Origin: an uncultured Nioella sp.
GTDB lineage: Bacteria > Pseudomonadota > Alphaproteobacteria > Rhodobacterales > Rhodobacteraceae
Assembly: GCA_947498125.1 (NCBI GenBank)
Contig: CANMJH010000001.1
Span: 434,001 to 498,000, forward strand
Reading direction: 5' to 3'
Length of the DNA: 64,000 bases
The notes beneath the pieces are model-generated. The model saw only the letters and a program-made list of their open reading frames with translations, searched no databases and had not been told where the DNA came from. Position numbers and translations under genes: made by a program. Of this stretch, positions 33,202-42,624 are shown in pieces (within the stretch, counting starts at the first letter, position 1; each line of letters opens with the position of its first letter).

Positions 33202-34605
33202 ATGAATACAATTTGGCAGCCGAGCCTCGATGGGATTCCCGGCCCGAAATACCAAGCGGTCGTTGCAATGATCCGTTCGGCAATTGACGGCAATCTTTTG
33301 ACGGTTGGCACCAAATTGCCGCCAGTGCGGGAGCTTGCCTGGCAGTTATCCATCACGCCGGGAACCGTCGCGCGAGCCTATTCGATTCTGACGGAAGAGG
33401 GTGTGCTTGAAGCAGCAGTAGGGCGCGGGACCTTTGTCGCGCCGCCCAAAGCCGCCGTTTTAGACGATGTCTGGTCGCGCGATGAGCCGGTGCGCGGCGA
33501 TGAGCCGACCGGGATGGTTAGCCTCTTTAGTCCGCGCATTCCGGATATGGGGCAAGTCGACGTGATCCGACAAGCCATGCAGGCCATGGCAAAAGATGAC
33601 CCTTGGTACTTTCTCAATTACCCGACACGAGATGCCTATCGCCCTGTGCGCGAAGCGGTCCAGCGGTGGTTGTCGTCTTTACACCTCGGCGCTTTCACCG
33701 AGGCAGATGTTGTACTGACTCATGGCGGCCAAAACGCCATTTGCGCCACGATGCAATCCATCTTTCACGGCCCGCGACCCGTCGTCTTTGTCGAAGAGTT
33801 GTCCTATGCTGGCTTTCGCCGTGCGGCAGAGTTGATGCGCGCCGATGTTGTGGCGGTGCCGATGGACGGGCAGGGGATGAGTGCCGACGCTTTGGAGCGC
33901 CTGGCCCGCACGCATCAAGGCCAAGCGATTTGTGTGACACCAGAAGTTCAAAACCCAACGGGTGGTTTCATGCCGCTGGAACGCCGCCGCGCCATAATCG
34001 AGGTTGCAGAACGACATGACCTTCAGATCATCGAGGATGATTGCTATCGCATCGACACGGCCCGCGCGCCGTCCTTTCGCGCCCTTGCGCCAGAACGTGG
34101 ATGGCATGTGTCATCGGTTTCGAAAAGTTTGACACCATCATTGCGGGTGGGCTTTGCGCTGGCGCCGATCGGGCGCTCGGCGGACCTCAGACGCGCAGCG
34201 GAATACGGGTATTTTGGTGTGTCTCAACCCATTGCTGAGCTAACGCGCCGTTTGCTGTCTCACCCCGAGATTTTCGACATTGCCGCGAAAGTGCGCGGCA
34301 GGATTGGCGAATTTGTCCGCGTCGCGGTTAATGTGTTGGGCGGGCATGATTTGGATTGGGATGCCTCGGTGCCATTCTTGTGGCTGCACCTGCCATCAGG
34401 TTGGCGCGCCGCTGCCTATTGCCGGGCAGCAGAGCAGACCGGCGTACAAATTAGATCCGCCGATGAGTTCTGTCTCCGCGATGGCCGTGCCCCGCAAGCG
34501 GTGCGGATTGCCATCAATACGCATGTGCCTTTGGACCAGTTTGAGCAAGCGATGCAGAACCTGCGGCGCCTTTTGGACAACCCGCCTGAGCAAATTAGCG
34601 TCTAA
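33202..34605 (+). CDS. MocR-family regulator (GntR winged helix fused to aminotransferase fold)
   Basis: Residues about 10-75 are a GntR winged helix (IRSAIDGNLLTVGTKLPPVRELAWQLSITPGTVARAYSIL). A linker and a full fold-type I aminotransferase domain (about 110-460) follow, with NYPTRDAYRPVREAVQRWL, TPEVQNPTGG, IIEDDCYRID and the PLP lysine Lys308 in SSVSKSLTPSLRVGF. MocR proteins use PLP, often with an amino acid, as a ligand to control transcription. I used ATG 33202 (MNTIWQPSLDG), with GAGGG upstream; an ATG at 33181 has an AAGGA too close to serve well. Its likely target is the divergent DUF1127 gene and itself. Confidence 0.88.
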   Translation: MNTIWQPSLDGIPGPKYQAVVAMIRSAIDGNLLTVGTKLPPVRELAWQLSITPGTVARAYSILTEEGVLEAAVGRGTFVAPPKAAVLDDVWSRDEPVRGDEPTGMVSLFSPRIPDMGQVDVIRQAMQAMAKDDPWYFLNYPTRDAYRPVREAVQRWLSSLHLGAFTEADVVLTHGGQNAICATMQSIFHGPRPVVFVEELSYAGFRRAAELMRADVVAVPMDGQGMSADALERLARTHQGQAICVTPEVQNPTGGFMPLERRRAIIEVAERHDLQIIEDDCYRIDTARAPSFRALAPERGWHVSSVSKSLTPSLRVGFALAPIGRSADLRRAAEYGYFGVSQPIAELTRRLLSHPEIFDIAAKVRGRIGEFVRVAVNVLGGHDLDWDASVPFLWLHLPSGWRAAAYCRAAEQTGVQIRSADEFCLRDGRAPQAVRIAINTHVPLDQFEQAMQNLRRLLDNPPEQISV

Positions 34606-34792
34606 ATGGTGGGGTAAAATAATACCTTATTTTTAACACTCTGTTTTTGAACGATATTTCATGGATTATTGGCCTTGAATTTGCGATAGGACCGGGTAAA
34701 AACAGCGCATCCAGTCGGGGGCTTGCCCTCGATTTGTTTTTTCTGATGCAAACGGCTGCAAAAGCCCGATGCCCCCGCAAGGAAAACCGACA

Positions 34793-35251
34793 ATGAAGAC
34801 CTTTTCTGCCACTCCGGCGGATATCGAAAAAAGCTGGATCCTGATCGACGCCGAAGGCGTGGTTCTGGGCCGTCTTGCTTCGATCATCGCCATGCACCTG
34901 CGCGGTAAACACAAGCCGACCTTCACCCCACACATGGACATGGGCGACAATGTTATTGTCATCAATGCCGACAAAGTGCAGGTGACCGGCAACAAGCGCA
35001 ACAAGCCAAACTACTGGCACACTGGCTATCCAGGTGGGATCAAATCCCGCACGACTGGCCAGATCCTTGAAGGCAAATACCCAGAGCGCGTGCTGACCCA
35101 AGCGGTTAAGCGCATGCTGCCCGGTGGCCCTTTGAGCCGTCAGCAAATGACCAACCTGCGTGTCTATGCAGGTGGCGAACATCCCCATGAAGCACAAGAT
35201 CCCAAAGTGCTGGATGTTAAATCCATGAACCCCAAGAATACACGGAGCTGA
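34793..35251 (+). CDS. rplM: 50S ribosomal protein L13
   Basis: The protein shows the L13 pattern: [54 protein letters not shown] is the core, followed by YPGGIKSRT and a late [25 protein letters not shown]13 binds 23S rRNA early in large-subunit assembly. ATG 34793 has AAGGAAAA upstream; a longer frame to 34769 is not supported. It is followed by rpsI after 5 bases, the usual rplM-rpsI operon. Confidence 0.97.
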   Translation: MKTFSATPADIEKSWILIDAEGVVLGRLASIIAMHLRGKHKPTFTPHMDMGDNVIVINADKVQVTGNKRNKPNYWHTGYPGGIKSRTTGQILEGKYPERVLTQAVKRMLPGGPLSRQQMTNLRVYAGGEHPHEAQDPKVLDVKSMNPKNTRS

Positions 35252-35256
35252 GTGAT

Positions 35257-35754
35257 ATGGCCGAGACCCTTACCTCGCTCGAAGAGCTGCAAGCCGTTGC
35301 TGCAGGTGGCGATGCCACTGCTGAAGCGATTGAACTGGAAGCCCCCCGTGAGCCGGTGCGCGATGCGCTTGGTCGCTCCTATGCGACTGGCAAACGGAAA
35401 GACGCGGTTGCCCGCGTTTGGATTAAGCCCGGTTCGGGCAAAGTCACCGTAAACGGCAAAGAGATGAACGTCTATTTTGCCCGTCCGGTTCTGCAAATGA
35501 TCCTGCGTCAGCCGTTCACCGTTGCGGACCGCGAAGATCAGTTTGACGTGACCGCGACCGTTAAAGGCGGCGGCCTGTCTGGTCAGGCCGGTGCGGTTAA
35601 GCACGGCATTTCGGTTGCTCTGCAGCGTTACGAGCCCAGCCTTCGCGGCGCATTGAAAGCCGCTGGCTTCCTGACCCGCGACAGCCGTGTTGTTGAACGG
35701 AAAAAATTCGGTCGCCGCAAAGCGCGTCGTTCGTTCCAGTTCTCCAAGCGTTAA
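35257..35754 (+). CDS. rpsI: 30S ribosomal protein S9
   Basis: The C-terminal 130 residues are the S9 fold, with [33 protein letters not shown], the [19 protein letters not shown] loop and the basic tail [17 protein letters not shown] that reaches the P-site tRNA. An acidic 30-residue N-terminal extension ([20 protein letters not shown]) precedes it, common in alphaproteobacteria. It follows rplM by 5 bases and ends in a strong terminator. Confidence 0.97.
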   Translation: MAETLTSLEELQAVAAGGDATAEAIELEAPREPVRDALGRSYATGKRKDAVARVWIKPGSGKVTVNGKEMNVYFARPVLQMILRQPFTVADREDQFDVTATVKGGGLSGQAGAVKHGISVALQRYEPSLRGALKAAGFLTRDSRVVERKKFGRRKARRSFQFSKR

Positions 35755-35778
35755 TTCGCGTCATATACGACTTTCAAG

Positions 35779-35811
35779 AAAGGGCCGCCTGCAATTGGGC
35801 GGCCCTTTTTT
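35779..35811 (+). terminator. Terminator of rplM-rpsI
   Basis: AAGGGCCGCC pairs with GGCGGCCCTT and is followed by TTTTTT, 25 bases after the rpsI stop. The A-run before it lets it act for the convergent membrane-protein gene too. Confidence 0.93.
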
Positions 35812-35840
35812 CATGGCCATTTGTCCGGTTGCCGTGAAAA

Positions 35841-37337
35841 TTATTGTAATGCGATCACATCGCCGGCTGAAAATCCGCTGAGCGCAGCACTGACCGAGGG
35901 GTGGTAGGGTTCTGCCCAGTCGCTGCTTTGTCCGATTTCGACAAAGACCATCGCATCCGGCGCCAAGTCATCCAAAAATGCCTGCCAAGGTTCAAAATCC
36001 TCACGCTGGCCGCTGGCGCTATAGTGGATCGGGTCGGCAAGATGCAGGTCAGGGCGTAAGTAGCGGGTATGCAGATCGGCAAAGACCAGAATTGCCCCTT
36101 CGGGGACGGAGTCATATCGCGCAAGGCGGTCTTGCACTGCGTCATTGTAACGGCTTGGCTGTCCCACGGCCTGAAGCGCCAAAACCGCCAGAGAGAGCGC
36201 CGCCATACTGGCCAAAAACGCGGCTGTGGCAGGGGCGGCATTGGGCCAGCGCAGGAACACTATGTGAAAGGCCCCGAGGAAAACCAACAAGCTGCCCGGT
36301 GCGAGAAGACGAAACCCGAACCCGTCAAATGCAGCGCGCCAACGCAAAAATATAATGGCGGCAAGATATAAGAACCCCATGAACAAGAAAACCCAAGCCA
36401 GTGGATCGATAGGCCGCGCTGGCGTTCGGTCTGCAGGGTTTTTGAGGGCGACCCCAATGCAAAGGGCAATAGCCAAGACCATGATGCCAAAGACCGCGAG
36501 ATCTAGGGTGTTTCCGGGGTCCCAGTTGGGAAGCGGCAAAATTGCTTTGCGGATGACGGCCAATGCCAGTTGTCTGAAAAGCTCCATATTGGTTTCTGGT
36601 GCCGGGACCCGGTCGATCCCGGTTAGATGTCCGGTCAAGGCTTGGTTGTTCAGAAGATAGGCGATGATCGTCCCAATGACGGCAATGATAATGACGACGC
36701 CCAACGCGCTCCGCCTATACCTCCTTGCCCTTAGATCAAGAAGGCAGAGCAGAACCGGCAGGGCAATGGCATAAGCGCCAATATAACGGCACAGGAACAA
36801 GCCCAAAACGGCAAGTCCGATGCCGACAATTCGGACGTCAAAACCGTTTTGCGGTGTGCTTAGCGCACGCGCCGCCAAGATGCAGGCCAATACCGAGAAG
36901 AACAGGAAGGCCCCCTCGCTCCAGGTGTATGAAAATATGTCCAGAAAAGCGCCGAAACACAGGATCACGGAAAGGGCGAACCCGTTTCGCCCGAAGCTGG
37001 CCGAGATCAAAACCAGCGTCGCGATGAACAGGCTAAAATTGAGAATTTTTGAAGCCGTAAAGACAGACGCACCCGAAAGGGCGGCGACCGCCGAAATTGC
37101 AGTTGGATACCCCGCAGGCCAGATTGCGAAAGCCGCACGATCGAGCCGGCCGCGGCCATCATTCATGGTGCTAAACCCTTGATCTGCAAGCAAGCTTTCT
37201 GCGACGGCCAAATATTGAGTGCTGTCGGGTGTCACAAAGCCATCGGCAGATGCCCAGATCCTGAGGGCCATCAAAATTACGGCGACGATCCCAAAAAGAA
37301 GGGTTGCCCCAAGGCGCATTGGCAAAGCAGTTGGCAT
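35841..37337 (-). CDS. Polytopic membrane protein, glycosyltransferase-39-like, role unknown
   Basis: About 498 residues with 10 or more transmembrane helices. The N-terminal part, FGIVAVILMALRIWASADGFVTPDSTQYLAVAESLL followed by FAIWPAGYPTAISAVAAL, looks like the dolichyl-phosphate-mannose or ArnT-type (GT-C) glycosyltransferases, in which an acidic residue in the first periplasmic loop is catalytic (DS in TPDSTQY here). The last 130 residues are mostly soluble. I chose ATG 37337 (MPTALPMRLGATLL), with GGAGG upstream; the frame is open back to 37673 but that part does not look like membrane protein. The sugar donor and acceptor are unknown. Confidence 0.7.
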   Translation of the reverse strand: MPTALPMRLGATLLFGIVAVILMALRIWASADGFVTPDSTQYLAVAESLLADQGFSTMNDGRGRLDRAAFAIWPAGYPTAISAVAALSGASVFTASKILNFSLFIATLVLISASFGRNGFALSVILCFGAFLDIFSYTWSEGAFLFFSVLACILAARALSTPQNGFDVRIVGIGLAVLGLFLCRYIGAYAIALPVLLCLLDLRARRYRRSALGVVIIIAVIGTIIAYLLNNQALTGHLTGIDRVPAPETNMELFRQLALAVIRKAILPLPNWDPGNTLDLAVFGIMVLAIALCIGVALKNPADRTPARPIDPLAWVFLFMGFLYLAAIIFLRWRAAFDGFGFRLLAPGSLLVFLGAFHIVFLRWPNAAPATAAFLASMAALSLAVLALQAVGQPSRYNDAVQDRLARYDSVPEGAILVFADLHTRYLRPDLHLADPIHYSASGQREDFEPWQAFLDDLAPDAMVFVEIGQSSDWAEPYHPSVSAALSGFSAGDVIALQ

Positions 37338-38176
37338 CGGCGGCCTCCGGAAACGGGTATCGTGCGTCGTGGCAGAATTGGATCGTACCGCTATGCTAAA
37401 CGGATTGTCATAAAGTCCGCAATGCTGGTGGTTCATTGCCTTCCATAAAGGTGGGCGCGCACGCTCGCCTCCAATTTGCAAATTTCGCGCCGACGCAAGC
37501 ACGAATCTACTCTCTCGAATAATATCACGGGGATGATTTTGCGGCTCAACATGGTCAGCATCCGCAAGCATCGCGTGTTTTTGGTCGGTCTGGATTTTAC
37601 CACCACGTTTTCTAATTGCTTTAGAAACCAGATGAAGAATCCTTTGATTTTCCAAATCGAAAATTGGGCTCACTCGAAATTACATTTTAGAGGAGGGTCC
37701 AATCGGCTGAATTCACTTTCCGGTTGTTGTTTGCAGAGCCCGTACAATCACCAAGTTGGTGGTTTTAGTGCATCGGATCAAAATATGGGAAAAGCGAAAC
37801 CTCAGGAATATCTTGCGGCCACCCAACATCGTCCCAGAAACAGGGCAGCACGTCATGAGGTGCTGTGAGGCGGTTCGTATTGTCGTCCGCTGACCCCGAA
37901 TCGAGCGATGATGTGCCTTGTTGGCCTCTCAGGCTCAGTGCTTGCCCGCGGACGGCACCACTGCCGGATTCAGTACTGCGTAAAAAAAATGCAACAATAT
38001 TGGGTGTTTGATGACAGTGACGTCACCTCAAGTCAGGAAGAACGCAGAATCTTTTTTAAAACTCTCACAAGGGAAGGTTAGAGAACTGAACTTGTTCCTG
38101 CGTCTCGTTTCATGTTTTCTTTGACACAGGAACGATATAGATATGGAAGAAAATTTACTTACCTACGGAGAACACA
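37338..38176. other. Intergenic/accessory region without a supported gene
   Basis: About 840 bases with falling GC toward the sulfotransferase gene. Open frames on both strands (plus 37476-37868, minus 37338-37673) show no recognisable family and no good ribosome site. A 10-bp palindrome GTGACGTCAC lies at 38017-38026, upstream of the sulfotransferase start. The region looks like decayed or foreign DNA. Confidence 0.45.
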
Positions 38177-38863
38177 ATGCGTGTTGTTGAACCCCAAAAA
38201 AGAATTTGTGACGACAATTTGAATGTGCGTTATCTAATTGATTTTCCAAACTTGGACTTAACTTATTTCGAAATTCCCAAAAATGCGTCTTCCTCGACTA
38301 AACATTACCTGTTTTCCGCCAACCGAGGTTTTCCAAATGGCGTGAGTTTTGGGCTTGGGCACGTGTCTTGGTTCAATCTATTTCCAGAGTGCCGGGTCGG
38401 CAAAGATGACCCAATTCCTCAGCGTGCGATGTCTCTTGTTCTGGTTCGCGATCCAGTGATGAGAATAAAATCGAGCTACGGCAATATTTTTAAGGGCCGT
38501 ATGAAAGAAACCGCTACTTTTAAGGGGTTTCTTGAAAATTACTTTGTTGATTACCTCAACTCTCCTAGCACGGATGCGGTTCTTAATCACTTTAAGCCGC
38601 AATATTGGTTCCTGCCAGAGTCGGTATTTTCGCGCGACGGCGTTATAATTTTGGATGTAAAAAACGCAAGTCGGATTAAAGGAATTGTTGAAGAAAAGTT
38701 GAATACTGAATTTGTTGTTGATTATGGTCGCAGGAACGTATCTTCGAAGAAAGATATTGAATTCGACATGAATGACGATGACATTCGGAAAGAACTTATG
38801 GATCTTATTCCGGCTGAATTTGATTTCTTCGAAAATGCACTTTCAAAAGAATATCCAGAGTAA
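38177..38863 (+). CDS. Sulfotransferase family 2-like protein (PAPS-dependent)
   Basis: The FEIPKNASSSTKHYLF segment matches the 5'-phosphosulfate-binding loop (P-K-x-A-S-S-S) of the Sulfotransfer_2 family, and LVLVRDPVMRIKSSYGN matches the 3'-phosphate-binding RDP-x-x-R-x-x-S-x-Y motif. The size of 228 residues fits the family. Such enzymes transfer sulfate from PAPS to sugars, often in capsule or exopolysaccharide. The gene is visibly richer in A and T than its neighbours and has no partner genes nearby, suggesting acquisition by transfer. GGAGAA lies before the start codon. Confidence 0.75.
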   Translation: MRVVEPQKRICDDNLNVRYLIDFPNLDLTYFEIPKNASSSTKHYLFSANRGFPNGVSFGLGHVSWFNLFPECRVGKDDPIPQRAMSLVLVRDPVMRIKSSYGNIFKGRMKETATFKGFLENYFVDYLNSPSTDAVLNHFKPQYWFLPESVFSRDGVIILDVKNASRIKGIVEEKLNTEFVVDYGRRNVSSKKDIEFDMNDDDIRKELMDLIPAEFDFFENALSKEYPE

Positions 38864-38892
38864 CATGTCGCCAGACTGATCACCTGAAAATC

Positions 38893-38929
38893 CCAGCATC
38901 TGTTTGCCTATATTGTTTATGGATGCTGG
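38893..38929 (+). terminator. Inverted repeat after the sulfotransferase gene
   Basis: CCAGCATC and GATGCTGG form an 8-bp stem with a 21-base, AT-rich loop, 30 bases after the stop codon. No T-run follows, so its role as a terminator is uncertain. Confidence 0.4.
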
Positions 38930-39047
38930 CTCTATCGCAATTGGTAGATTGATCATTTGATGAATGCGTGGTGGTGGTCATTGTAAAAGTTTATCTAACT
39001 GGCCTCCCGATCGTTAGAAACTCCGCATTCCCTTCTAAAGGATAGCG

Positions 39048-39665
39048 CTACTTGTCTTGCTCAATCAGGCCAAGCCCGCGCAAGTAGATGCCGATACCAG
39101 CCTCAAGCAATTCTTCGGGCGGAAAAGGCGCGTTGCCCCCCGGTTTGCCGCGCGCGAAAAGTTCGACCACGCCGTGGCTCATCGCCCAGATATGGGCTGA
39201 AAACATTGTTGCAGGCGGGCGCTTTTCGGGCGGAATATGTTCGGACAGGGCTTCGGCAGCCTGTTCGAGGATTTGACGGGACCGGGCCGAGGCCGCGGCA
39301 AGTTCCGGTGTTCTGTTAGGAGAGATCCCGCTTTCGAACATGGCTTGGTAATGGCCCGGAAATTTGCGGGCAAAGGCAAGATAGGCGCGGCCCGTCGCCT
39401 CAAAGGCGGCCAGATCTGACCCGCCGCCGCTGGAAAATGCATGTTCAATTACATCAGCGAAAATCTCATGACCTTGCCGGGCACATTCGGCGATCAGATC
39501 TTCGCGACCTTCAAAATGCCGGTAGACAGCAGCCGGCGTGACGCCAGCGGTTTTGGCCGCCTCAGACAGTGTAAAGCCGGTCGGGCCCTTCTCATCGATC
39601 AGCTTCAAAGCCGCATCGATCAAAGCCTGGCGCAGATTGCCGTGATGGTAGCCGCGTTTAGGCAT
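39048..39665 (-). CDS. TetR-family transcriptional regulator
   Basis: The N-terminal 60 residues are a TetR DNA-binding domain: [57 protein letters not shown], including the YRHF recognition end. The C-terminal part ([18 protein letters not shown] and so on) is the TetR_C WHG-type ligand domain. ATG 39665 lies inside the end of the PPK2 gene (8-base overlap), so it is translated from the same message and may respond to the state of polyphosphate or nucleotide metabolism. The ligand is unknown. Confidence 0.85.
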   Translation of the reverse strand: MPKRGYHHGNLRQALIDAALKLIDEKGPTGFTLSEAAKTAGVTPAAVYRHFEGREDLIAECARQGHEIFADVIEHAFSSGGGSDLAAFEATGRAYLAFARKFPGHYQAMFESGISPNRTPELAAASARSRQILEQAAEALSEHIPPEKRPPATMFSAHIWAMSHGVVELFARGKPGGNAPFPPEELLEAGIGIYLRGLGLIEQDK

Positions 39666-40536
39666 TGCCCGTCCACATCTGTGGGCCGCCGCAGATGGCA
39701 GCATCGGGTTTGCCCGCCACAGCCTTGTCTTTTCCGGTGTAGTCGAGCTGTGACAGAATACATCTGATCACAGCCAGACGGGCACGACGCTTGTCATCGG
39801 AGCGGATCACCGTCCACGGGGCGGCGTCGCTATGGCTGCGCGCAAGAGTCTCGCCAATCGCGTCCGAATAAGCATCCCACCGTTTCAGCCCCTCAACATC
39901 GATCCAGCTGAGCTTCCATTGTTTGAGCGGGTCGCCCTCGCGGTCCAGAAAGCGGCGCAGCTGTTCGGCCCGGCCAACATTCAGCCAGATCTTCACAAGG
40001 TGAATGCCATCGGCGACAAGAGTGTCCTCAAAGCTGGGTAATTGAGCGAAAAACGCCTCGCGTTGCTCAGGCGTGCAAAAACCAAACACATGTTCCACGA
40101 CGCCGCGATTATACCAGCTGCGGTCAAACAGCTTAATCTCGCCGCCTGCGGGCAGATGCTGGATATAGCGCTGGAAATACCATTGCGCGGCTTCGCGCTC
40201 TGTCGGTTTGGACAACGCCACAACAGATGCGGCCCGAGGGTTCAGATTCTCGCGGACCCGTTTGATTGACCCACCTTTGCCCGCCGCGTCGCGCCCTTCA
40301 AAGACCACGGCCAGACGTTCGCCGCTCTCTTTGATCCAAGCCAGACATTTCACCAATTCGATCTGCAAGGCCTCAAGGTCATCCTCGTAGTCCTTTTTAT
40401 CCATGCGCGCGTCATAGGGATAGCTGGGGTCAAGAACGCTGTCTTTCTTGGCGTCACGGATCGCATCGCGAACCTCTTTTGGCGCTTCCTCTTTGAAAAA
40501 GCGACTAATGGCGCCGTCAAAAGGCAGGTCTGTCAT
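39658..40536 (-). CDS. ppk2: Polyphosphate kinase 2 (PPK2, class I type)
   Basis: PPK2 moves phosphate between polyphosphate and nucleoside diphosphates (GDP or ADP). The P-loop is [17 protein letters not shown], followed by [37 protein letters not shown], the [13 protein letters not shown] motif and the lid region with [10 protein letters not shown]. All fit one-domain class I PPK2. I used ATG 40536 ([11 protein letters not shown]), giving 292 residues; the frame extends upstream to 40704 without a ribosome site. It is followed by an overlapping TetR gene and preceded by metA. Confidence 0.92.
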   Translation of the reverse strand: MTDLPFDGAISRFFKEEAPKEVRDAIRDAKKDSVLDPSYPYDARMDKKDYEDDLEALQIELVKCLAWIKESGERLAVVFEGRDAAGKGGSIKRVRENLNPRAASVVALSKPTEREAAQWYFQRYIQHLPAGGEIKLFDRSWYNRGVVEHVFGFCTPEQREAFFAQLPSFEDTLVADGIHLVKIWLNVGRAEQLRRFLDREGDPLKQWKLSWIDVEGLKRWDAYSDAIGETLARSHSDAAPWTVIRSDDKRRARLAVIRCILSQLDYTGKDKAVAGKPDAAICGGPQMWTGNA

Positions 40537-40618
40537 ATGGGGGCCTCTTATGTTTCTGCTCTCCCTATGAATATGGGCATGCCGGGCCAGATGCGCAATG
40601 AAAAGGGCAAGATAGCGC

Positions 40619-41563
40619 TTATGTCCTGTGGTCGGTAACCTCTTGCCCGATCTTGGAGGGATCATAGGGGGTGGTTTCGTAGATCTCAGAAACCCAGTTG
40701 CCATAGAGCAGATGCGCGTGGCTGCGCCAGCGGTTCAGCGGCGGCTTTGACGGATCATCATTGGGGTAGTAATTGCAGGGCACATTTATGGGTGTGCCCG
40801 CATCAACATCGCGGTCATATTCCTGCTTTAGCGTGCCACTGTCATATTCAAAATGGTTGAAGATATAGAGCGCGCGATGCGCGGGATCTTCCACCAATGC
40901 CGGGCCAACCTCGTCAGAATGCAAAAGGATGTTGAGGCCGTCTGCGGTTTCAATCTCGTCTTTTTTCATCTCGGTCCAGCGGCTAACCGGAATAACGCAC
41001 TCGTCAGAAAACCCTCTAAGATAAGAGCTTTCCGAGGCGAAGTTCATGTGACGGAAGCACCCAAACGCCTTGGCATCAAGCAGGTGTTTTTGCACGCCGT
41101 GGAAATGATTGATCATCGCCATCGCTCCCCAGCACACGCCAAAGGTCGAATGCACATGGGTCTGTGTCCACTCAAACAAGCGGCTCAATTCTTGCCAGTA
41201 GGTCACATCGGCAAAGGGCAGATGTTCAATGGGCGCGCCGGTAATGATTAGCCCGTCAAATTTCTCGCCGGACGCGAGAACCTCATCAAAGGGGCGATAA
41301 AATTCGGCCATATGCTCGGCGGCGGTGTTTTTGGTGCGATGCTCGCTCATGCGGATGAGGTTCAACTCAATCTGCAAGGGCGTTGCGCCGATCAACCGGG
41401 CAAACTGGTTTTCCGTCTGGATCTTTTTCGGCATCAAATTGACGAGGCCGATTTTCAGCGGGCGAATGTCCTGACGCGCGGCTGCGTCCTCGGCCATGAC
41501 CATAACACCCTCGGACGAGAGGACATCAAAGGCAGGCAAAGAGGCGGGCAGTTTAATCGGCAT
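40619..41563 (-). CDS. metA: Homoserine O-acyltransferase, MetA family
   Basis: MetA acylates homoserine, the first committed step to methionine. The catalytic Cys144 lies in [14 protein letters not shown], and the His237/Glu239 pair in [12 protein letters not shown]. The [21 protein letters not shown] segment near the start is the family signature. Members use either succinyl- or acetyl-CoA, and most non-enteric MetA proteins are acetyltransferases; the deciding residue cannot be settled by eye. It follows the P-loop ATPase gene by 40 bases. I see no SAM-II riboswitch pattern in that short gap, although metA genes of alphaproteobacteria often have one. Confidence 0.93.
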   Translation of the reverse strand: MPIKLPASLPAFDVLSSEGVMVMAEDAAARQDIRPLKIGLVNLMPKKIQTENQFARLIGATPLQIELNLIRMSEHRTKNTAAEHMAEFYRPFDEVLASGEKFDGLIITGAPIEHLPFADVTYWQELSRLFEWTQTHVHSTFGVCWGAMAMINHFHGVQKHLLDAKAFGCFRHMNFASESSYLRGFSDECVIPVSRWTEMKKDEIETADGLNILLHSDEVGPALVEDPAHRALYIFNHFEYDSGTLKQEYDRDVDAGTPINVPCNYYPNDDPSKPPLNRWRSHAHLLYGNWVSEIYETTPYDPSKIGQEVTDHRT

Positions 41564-41602
41564 ATCGAAACGGGTCCGGTTGAAAGGTCAGGAGGGCAAG
41601 AG

Positions 41603-42481
41603 TTAGGCGGTCTGGCCCTGTCTCTCAAGGGCCTCGGCGATCATTTGTGTCACGTCGCTTGCGTCGCGCACCGTTTGCACATCGCTGGCCGAGACGCGCA
41701 CGCCCCAATTGCGGGCCATTTCCGAATAAAGCGGCGCGCGGTCATGGATGGCGCGGCGATAGGCAAAGCGCATGAATTCATCGGGGACGATATCGGCGGC
41801 GTCCACGCCGGTTTCGCGTTTGAAATCATCCCACAGCTTTCGCATACGGTCTGGCGCGTAATACATCGGCTTGGGGGCTTTGACGAAGCGGCGGATCAGC
41901 TCTTCTGTGTGATCCTCGCTGCCTTCGATCCAAACCATTAAAGTATTAGTGCTGAGCGTGCGCAAAACCTCGTCACCCGGATTGGCGGGATTGACCACTT
42001 CGCAGATCGAGCCACCCGTGTCGCAGATGAAATTCTCATACCCATAAAGGTCGCGGGCACGGTTGATAAAATGCGGCGTGTCCAGCAGCGCGTTGATCTC
42101 AGCGCGGCGATGCAGATCCTGCCGGCGCATATATTCCGCAAAGGGCAGGCCGCCCGCCTCAGGGTTGCCGGGTTTGCCGAGGTAACTGGCCAATGGGGCA
42201 AGGTTATCAAAGGTGATGTTCGAGCCGATAAAAATCGAATCCGTCCGCAAAAGTTCAGCCAGAAAAGGCACGGTCATCGCTTGGCGCTTCAGGTTATCGG
42301 CGATGTGTTCGCCCATATAGGCGGTGCCGATCCGGTAATCGATGGAATAGTGGAACCAGTCGCCTGAGCCGCGCAAAAGGTTGGCCATATGGGTTTTACC
42401 CAGACCCGACATACCAAAAAACAGCACCCGTTTGTCGCGGGCACCAAGCCAAGCTTGAGCTGAATCGTAGAGCAGGGGCAT
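41603..42481 (-). CDS. P-loop ATPase, Rhodobacterales-type, unknown role
   Basis: A Walker A motif (FFGMSGLGKTH) near residue 20 is followed by features of a kinase-like or AAA-like P-loop protein: HYSIDYRIGTAYMGEHI, SIFIGSNITFDNLAPLASYLGKPGNPEAGGLPF, and ICDTGGSICEVV as a possible Walker B region. I know of no established function. The start is uncertain: ATG 42481 (MPLLYDSAQAW) begins the conserved part, and ATG 42523 (MANTRPF) is also possible; neither has a clear ribosome site. The gene precedes metA by 40 bases, so the two are probably one operon. Confidence 0.7.
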   Translation of the reverse strand: MPLLYDSAQAWLGARDKRVLFFGMSGLGKTHMANLLRGSGDWFHYSIDYRIGTAYMGEHIADNLKRQAMTVPFLAELLRTDSIFIGSNITFDNLAPLASYLGKPGNPEAGGLPFAEYMRRQDLHRRAEINALLDTPHFINRARDLYGYENFICDTGGSICEVVNPANPGDEVLRTLSTNTLMVWIEGSEDHTEELIRRFVKAPKPMYYAPDRMRKLWDDFKRETGVDAADIVPDEFMRFAYRRAIHDRAPLYSEMARNWGVRVSASDVQTVRDASDVTQMIAEALERQGQTA

Positions 42482-42573
42482 CGCGTCAGTGTCCGTCAGG
42501 CAAAAAGGTCGAGTGTTCGCCATGAGATAGCGCGCAGGCAAGCATAGGTCTATTGCCAAATCCGATGCCCAAG

Positions 42574-42603
42574 AAAAAGCCCCGCTTCTGTGGCGGGGCT
42601 TTC
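42574..42603 (-). terminator. Terminator of the FadL-like gene
   Basis: On the minus strand AAAGCCCCGC pairs with GCGGGGCTTT around a 7-base loop and is followed by TTC. It begins about 22 bases after the stop codon at 42625. Confidence 0.9.
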
Positions 42604-42624
42604 ACAATCATATTTTGGCGATGT

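Noticed and set aside
37476-37868. 130-codon plus-strand frame in the accessory patch
   Set aside because: No recognisable family, no ribosome site; the opposite strand is equally open, so no choice is supported.
41564-41602. Looked for a SAM-II riboswitch upstream of metA
   Set aside because: The gap to the upstream ATPase gene is only 39 bases and shows no SAM-II pattern.
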